64,000 bases of DNA, taken from positions 1-64,000 of the forward strand of contig CAZPPG010000010.1 of NCBI GenBank assembly GCA_964588385.1, given 5' to 3'. The notes under the pieces are model-generated. The model searched no databases and was not told where the DNA came from. It was given only the letters and a program-made list of their open reading frames with translations. The position numbers and the translations under genes are program-made. Shown here in pieces: positions 59,938 through 64,000 of the stretch; position 1 is the stretch's first letter; each line of letters begins with the position of its first letter. This DNA comes from JAHBWV01 sp964588385. Lineage in GTDB: Bacteria; Planctomycetota; Phycisphaerae; Phycisphaerales; UBA1924.

Positions 59938-60398
59938 GCGAACGAGTCAGGTCGATCACAGTCCGCGAGACGCGTCGCCCGGCGATGACGATCACGCGTG
60001 CGGCGTTGCGTGCTGAAATGGTTGTTTACTTGATCTGCTCCGTCTGCCCTCAGAAGTACGACATGGGCCGGTCGCGGATTCTGTATATTGGAACAACCAG
60101 CAGAGGTGCGAAACGCTACTCAACTTCTCTATCGCACAAAGCCATTGAGTGCCTAGAGGCATGGGGAGTTCGAGAGCTCAACATCCATACGTTGGCGCCC
60201 GGTGGCGATCGTGAAGACAAGTTGTGGCTCACACTCGAAAGCGACCTCCTCCGCGCATTCAAGGCGCGATACGGCACGGTGCCTCTCAAGAACACTTCGG
60301 GAAAGAACTACAGGGTCGCAGAGCTTTCTGGCGCCTTCACTCGCAGACGGCTTGATTCAATCCTCGCAAAGTACGAGACGATGGGTGGAGTCGATTGA
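59934..60398 (+). CDS. GIY-YIG nuclease-like protein coupled to top6A
   Basis: 154 residues from ATG 59934, overlapping the top6A stop (ATGA). The GIY-YIG pattern is visible: VYLI (31-34), YIG (51-53), an Arg/His pair R61 and H68 (KRYSTSLSHK), and the catalytic-type Glu at E102 (LESDLLRAFKARYG) with N120 in the C-terminal PLKNTSGKN. No extra DNA-binding domain is present. G+C is lower than in top6A (about 55% by eye), and codon use differs, which suggests later acquisition. Function with topoisomerase VI is inferred from the overlap only. Reading as a nuclease is by motif, not verified. Confidence 0.65.
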   Translation: MSERVRSITVRETRRPAMTITRAALRAEMVVYLICSVCPQKYDMGRSRILYIGTTSRGAKRYSTSLSHKAIECLEAWGVRELNIHTLAPGGDREDKLWLTLESDLLRAFKARYGTVPLKNTSGKNYRVAELSGAFTRRRLDSILAKYETMGGVD

Positions 60399-60410
60399 AC
60401 GTGCCGCTAT

Positions 60411-60632
60411 TTACGCCCCGTTCTTGCTTACCCACCACATCCCGCCGACGCACGCACCGCCGATCAACCACATGCCCAGCACCGATGCGACCACCATCGG
60501 CATCACACACAGCACCAGCCCCCCGATCACCGGCACCGGCGAGGACTGCTTCTTGCCGTACAGCAGACAGCCCGCGCCGATCGAGCTGATCGCAAGCCCG
60601 CTGAACAACGCCGCCGGATTCGAGAGATCCAT
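60411..60632 (-). CDS. Small two-helix membrane protein
   Basis: 73 residues from ATG 60632 (GAGGAG seven bases upstream). Two or three hydrophobic segments (ALFSGLAISSIGAGCLLYG, VIGGLVLCVMPMVVASVLGMWLIGGACVGG) with a charged KKQ turn. No family was recognised. It lies 41 nt before the stop side of the HD-GYP gene on the same strand and ends 12 nt from the GIY-YIG-like gene's end, convergent. Confidence 0.7.
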   Translation of the reverse strand: MDLSNPAALFSGLAISSIGAGCLLYGKKQSSPVPVIGGLVLCVMPMVVASVLGMWLIGGACVGGMWWVSKNGA

Positions 60633-60673
60633 CACCGCACTCCTCGCCTGGGAACGCATACCGCGTACGCCAT

Positions 60674-61954
60674 TCACGCGGCACAGTTCCCCAAACGGTT
60701 CACACGCTCGCCCTCTTCGCACGACGCCCCTTCAGGCCTGATCCACGCCGGTCCCTCCGGCCCGGGCGGCTCATAGCCGTACGTGGAGACGTCGTGTCCC
60801 ATCGACCGCACAATCGCCAGACCAGCCGCCTCGACCCGGTCGTCCGCCAGATCGATGTTCGTTGCTTCACGCGGACGCTCGCCACTCGCCTCCGCCAGCA
60901 CCCGCACAACCGGACGGCACGGTCGAGCGATATTGGGGGCCATGATCGCGCACCGGCGACCATCGCTCAACGTGACCTCGCTCCCGATCGCGAACGGCGG
61001 CACGCGCAGGAGCAGGGTTCGGCGCACGCGCGGGTCGAACCAGCCATCGAAACGCTCCGACGCGAACGCGTGCAACGCCGCGACCGGCGGCCGACGCGAT
61101 CCATCCGCGTCCCGCAGCAGGTTGTCCAGCACGTTCGCCGCTGCCACAATCCGAGCAAAGATGTGGATGCGCCGCCCGGCCAGGGGCCCCGCCACTCGTC
61201 CCGCGCTCATCCGAGAAAGGTCCGGCCAACCCTGCCCGTCGAACCGCTGGTGGTGATTCAACGCGGCGTGCGCCACACGGGCCGGCACACGCGTCTCGCT
61301 CAGCATCTCATGGCCGAGGCGTGTGTGATCGGCATACCCCTCAGGTCCCTTCGCATCCGCCGGAGCGTGAACCTCATGCGCGTCCCGGGCCGCGCCGCGC
61401 ACGCGCATCTTTCCGAGGTCATGCATGAGGCCCGCCATGCCGAGCACGGACATGTCGCGTGCCTGGTCATGGCAGAGCTTGGGCTGCTCCGCGACGACAT
61501 AGGCCTCCAGATGCAGGCCGCATATCAGCGATAGGTACGCCACGTTTGTGCTGTGCGTCGCGAGGCCGTCAGAGGCGAAGAGTGAGTCGGTCATGCCCGC
61601 GTACTTCTTCGAGGCGATGGCCTCAACCACCAGCCCCATCACCGCCTGCCGGTACGACTGGACCGACGCAACGGAGATCGTGCGCGTCGATGCGGACGAG
61701 AGATCGTCTCGAAGCCGCGCGTACACCTCGAGTCGCGCTCCTGTGAGACCGGTGGCGACGGCCGCATCAAGATCGCGGGTGAGGTCGTCCTCCACCCAGA
61801 CCTGCGTCACGCCACGCTTGCGGATGCTGGTCAGAAGCGGCGCGTCGAGCACGACACCCGGGCGCAGCAACTGCAGATCCGGGGAACGAGGATCGCGCAC
61901 CTGGGCCCCCAGGATCATGCCGGGCTTCACGTCATTGATCGCGCACTGGAGCAT
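60674..61954 (-). CDS. HD-GYP-type phosphodiesterase with N-terminal DUF3391-like region
   Basis: 426 residues. Residues 1-120 resemble the N-terminal region of many HD-GYP proteins (INDVKPGMILGAQV, LLTSIRKRGVTQVWV). The HD domain has HSTNVAY (134), HDLGKM (178-179), and NHHQRFDGQGWP where the third motif is GWP (242-244) rather than GYP. A C-terminal beta region follows (EVTLSDGRRCAIMAPN). It probably degrades c-di-GMP, but the Tyr-to-Trp change leaves activity open. It is adjacent to the small membrane protein gene on the same strand. Confidence 0.85.
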   Translation of the reverse strand: MLQCAINDVKPGMILGAQVRDPRSPDLQLLRPGVVLDAPLLTSIRKRGVTQVWVEDDLTRDLDAAVATGLTGARLEVYARLRDDLSSASTRTISVASVQSYRQAVMGLVVEAIASKKYAGMTDSLFASDGLATHSTNVAYLSLICGLHLEAYVVAEQPKLCHDQARDMSVLGMAGLMHDLGKMRVRGAARDAHEVHAPADAKGPEGYADHTRLGHEMLSETRVPARVAHAALNHHQRFDGQGWPDLSRMSAGRVAGPLAGRRIHIFARIVAAANVLDNLLRDADGSRRPPVAALHAFASERFDGWFDPRVRRTLLLRVPPFAIGSEVTLSDGRRCAIMAPNIARPCRPVVRVLAEASGERPREATNIDLADDRVEAAGLAIVRSMGHDVSTYGYEPPGPEGPAWIRPEGASCEEGERVNRLGNCAA

Positions 61955-62218
61955 CGTGGGTCCGAAGGTGCCGCTCGGGATGGCAGATTCGCCACGCGCG
62001 CGGTCCTGTGCCCCTCATCGACCATGCCGACGCCCCAGCCCGGAGCCAGCTCCGCACGCCGCGGATCTCAGGCAGAATCGGACCCGGCATCCGGTGCGAT
62101 CGTCGCGAGCGTGCGGCTCACGTCTGTTCGGGGCGCGCACGTCCGCAAACAATGGTCCGTCCGCTCCAGATATGGGCACCGATTCAGGGTATGAGAATCT
62201 CGGCGCGCACGTGCCGGT
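61955..62218. other. 264-nt intergenic region upstream of HD-GYP gene
   Basis: Only promoter sequence for the minus-strand HD-GYP gene and the end of fabH are expected here. No ORF with a ribosome site, tRNA or clear terminator was seen. Confidence 0.5.
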
Positions 62219-63250
62219 TCACAACTGCCAGAGCGACGAGCCCCACGTGAGACCAGCGCCGAACGCCAGGAACATAACTTTCTGTCCCGCGTGCACACGG
62301 CCGGACTTTCGAAGTTCATCGAACACGAGCGGCACAGAGGCCCCGACCGTGTTGCCGTAGCGATCGATGTTCACGAGCAGCTTGTCGTGGGACAAGCCAA
62401 ATCGCTCGCGGGCGGACTCCAGAATGCGATAGTTCGACTGGTGGCAGACGTAGTGGTCCACGTCGTTCGCGCTCAGGCCGGCTTTGTCCAGCGTCTGCTC
62501 AATGAGCTTCGGGAACGTGCTCACCGCGAACTTGAAGACCGCCTGACCGTCCATGTAGATCCGATGGATCTTCTTGGGCTCGTATTCAACGTTCGGAGGG
62601 AAGTCGAGCTTTCGCCCCGGCACAAACAGGTTCTTTGCGCCCACACCATCCGAGTGCATGGCCTGAGCGAGCAGACCCTTGCTCACATCATCGGTGACCC
62701 GCAGCACAATCGCCGCCGCCGCGTCGCCGAAAAGCACGGCGACGTTCCGGCCCGCCGTCGAGAAATCGCAGAACCGCGTGATCGTGTCGGCGCCGATGAC
62801 CACGATCGTGCGATACGCTCCCGAGTTGATCATGTCGTGCGCGGCGTTCACCGAGAACACAAACCCGCAGCAGGCGCCGTTGATGTCCATAGCGCCAACG
62901 TGCCCCGCGCCGATCCGCGCCGCGACCACGCTCGCCGCCCCCGGGGTCGGCGCATCCGGCGTCATCGTGCCGACAATGACCAGGTCAACATCGGTCGGTG
63001 CGATCCCCGCATCGGCGATCGCCGCCTCGGCCGCGCCGACGGCAAGGTCCGCGGTTCCTTCGATCTCCGGGTTATGGATGCGTCGCTCGCGGATTCCCGT
63101 GCGCTGAACGATCCATTCGTCCGACGTGTCCATCATGGCCACGAGGTCGTTGTTGGTCACCCGCCGCGCGGGAAGGCACGAGCCGCTGCCGATGATCTCA
63201 ACGCCGACTCGCACGGGTGAGCGGCCCCTTGGCTGGGCGGGTGCGCTCAT
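62219..63250 (-). CDS. fabH: 3-oxoacyl-ACP synthase III (FabH)
   Basis: 343 residues. Catalytic Cys lies in INGACCGF (C127), His in CHQSNYRI and Asn in NTVGASVP, the FabH triad; GTMTPDAPTPG and FLAFGAGLTWGSSLW are further landmarks. It condenses acetyl-CoA with malonyl-ACP to start fatty acid synthesis. The ATG overlaps the plsX stop (ATGA), the common plsX-fabH unit. Confidence 0.96.
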   Translation of the reverse strand: MSAPAQPRGRSPVRVGVEIIGSGSCLPARRVTNNDLVAMMDTSDEWIVQRTGIRERRIHNPEIEGTADLAVGAAEAAIADAGIAPTDVDLVIVGTMTPDAPTPGAASVVAARIGAGHVGAMDINGACCGFVFSVNAAHDMINSGAYRTIVVIGADTITRFCDFSTAGRNVAVLFGDAAAAIVLRVTDDVSKGLLAQAMHSDGVGAKNLFVPGRKLDFPPNVEYEPKKIHRIYMDGQAVFKFAVSTFPKLIEQTLDKAGLSANDVDHYVCHQSNYRILESARERFGLSHDKLLVNIDRYGNTVGASVPLVFDELRKSGRVHAGQKVMFLAFGAGLTWGSSLWQL

Positions 63251-64000
63251 GCGAGCTCCTGCCCTGTTGCCGGCTGCGCCATCCCGTGCGCCACATCCGA
63301 GACCTCACCCAGACGCTTCACGATGACCTCGTTCACGCCGGCAGCCACATACTGGAACGTGTTGCGTATCGCGGCCCGGATCGTCTTGGGCTGGCTTGAG
63401 CCATGCGCGATCATGCACACGCCGTTCACACCCATGAGCGGTGCGCCGCCGTACTCGTGGTAATCGTTCTTCTTGTAGATCTGCTTGAGCACGGGCTCGA
63501 GCTGCATGCCAAGATCGGGATCGATCGAGAAGACCTCGGAGACGATCGCCTTCATCATCGCGCTGCCCATGCCCTCAGCCATCTTCAGCATGGAGTTCCC
63601 GACGAAGCCGTCGGTGACGATCACGTCCGCGACACCGTCGAAGAAGTCCCGCCCCTCAACGTACCCGATGTAGTTCAGGCCCGGGGTCTTGCGGAGAAGG
63701 TTCCTCGCCTCTTTCACAAGGTCGGAGCCCTTGGCCTCCTCGGAGCCGATGTTCATAAGCGCCACCCGCGGGCGCGCGATCTTCAGCACGTGCTGCGCAT
63801 ACGCCGAGCACATCACCCCGTACTGCCAGAGGTGCACACCCTTGGGCTCGGGATTCGCGCCCGCGTCGCACAGCATCAGCGGCCCGTGAAAGGCCGGGAT
63901 CGTGACAGCGATGCCCGGGCGATGCACGTGGGGCAGACGCTTCATGTGCATGATCGCCGCCGCAACGCACGCGCCGGTGTTGCCCGCAGAAAGAACCGCG
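63247..64000 (-). CDS. plsX: Phosphate acyltransferase PlsX (partial, N-terminus beyond window end)
   Basis: About 250 C-terminal residues lie in the window; the frame runs past 64000. SAGNTGACVAAAI just inside the edge and ALMNIGSEEAKGSDLVKEA, VIVTDGFVGNSMLKMAEG and AAPLMGVNGVCMIAHG-type stretches are PlsX signatures. The enzyme makes acyl-phosphate from acyl-ACP for phospholipid synthesis. It is coupled to fabH by a 4-nt overlap. Confidence 0.95.
   Translation of the reverse strand, partial: AVLSAGNTGACVAAAIMHMKRLPHVHRPGIAVTIPAFHGPLMLCDAGANPEPKGVHLWQYGVMCSAYAQHVLKIARPRVALMNIGSEEAKGSDLVKEARNLLRKTPGLNYIGYVEGRDFFDGVADVIVTDGFVGNSMLKMAEGMGSAMMKAIVSEVFSIDPDLGMQLEPVLKQIYKKNDYHEYGGAPLMGVNGVCMIAHGSSQPKTIRAAIRNTFQYVAAGVNEVIVKRLGEVSDVAHGMAQPATGQELA

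Overview
The window looks like chromosomal DNA of a GC-rich planctomycete, most probably of the Phycisphaerae. The grounds are a PEP-CTERM-like secreted protein, a Planctomycetes/Verrucomicrobia-type membrane dehydrogenase fused to cytochrome c, DUF1080 and DUF1570 proteins, a bacterial DNA topoisomerase VI, many secreted lipoproteins and outer-membrane genes (LptD-like, phosphoheptose isomerase), and about 65-70% G+C throughout. The lineage is inferred from gene content only; no rRNA is present. Genes are dense, often overlap by 4 nt (ATGA or TTGA), and use ATG, GTG and TTG starts.

Layout: 1-4.7 kb (minus): a degenerate protein-kinase-like membrane protein cut by the window start, a lipoprotein and a large unknown protein. 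4.85-5.05 kb: tRNA-Gly(GCC) with promoter and terminator. 5.1-7.1 kb: a DsbD-type thiol:disulfide interchange protein. 7.4-8.4 kb: an isolated fliM. 8.8-19.2 kb (plus): a translation/transcription block nusA, infB, DUF503, rbfA, a helix-hairpin-helix protein, a 1210-residue TPR lipoprotein and yebC. 19.2-24.9 kb (minus): signal peptidase I, an LptD-like outer-membrane protein, thiG and thiS. 25-28.3 kb (plus): a lipoprotein, gmhA and homogentisate dioxygenase, then a heptanucleotide tandem repeat and fumarylacetoacetase (tyrosine catabolism). 30-32 kb: DUF1508, HD-GYP and PPK2. 32-38 kb: a secreted S9 peptidase, a cytochrome c dehydrogenase coupled to a DUF1080 protein, and an EVE protein. 38-42.3 kb: a Cys-rich small protein, a coiled-coil Wzz-like membrane protein, and an ECF sigma/anti-sigma pair. 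42.5-46.8 kb: a pilin-like protein, a cyclophilin, a beta-barrel protein and a DUF1570 metalloprotease-like protein. 46.9-49.9 kb (minus): a tight methyltransferase/FAD oxidoreductase/type III polyketide synthase operon. 50-52.4 kb: tRNA-Ala(TGC), a structured leader and an HDOD-GGDEF-REC protein. 52.5-55.8 kb: peroxiredoxin, PEP-CTERM protein, AbgT transporter. 55.9-60.4 kb (plus): top6B, a META lipoprotein, top6A and a GIY-YIG-like protein. 60.4-64 kb (minus): a small membrane protein, a second HD-GYP protein, fabH and plsX (cut by the window end).

Working together: three genes concern cyclic-di-GMP (HD-GYP at 30.4 kb and 60.7 kb, GGDEF at 50.5 kb). gmhA, the LptD-like protein, the Wzz-like protein and the beta-barrel protein point to a true outer membrane with lipopolysaccharide-type surface glycans. 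plsX and fabH start phospholipid and fatty acid synthesis. The most unusual assembly is the topoisomerase VI locus ending in a translationally coupled GIY-YIG-like gene. The next most unusual are the three-gene polyketide operon and the hairpin-rich leader of the HDOD-GGDEF-REC gene.
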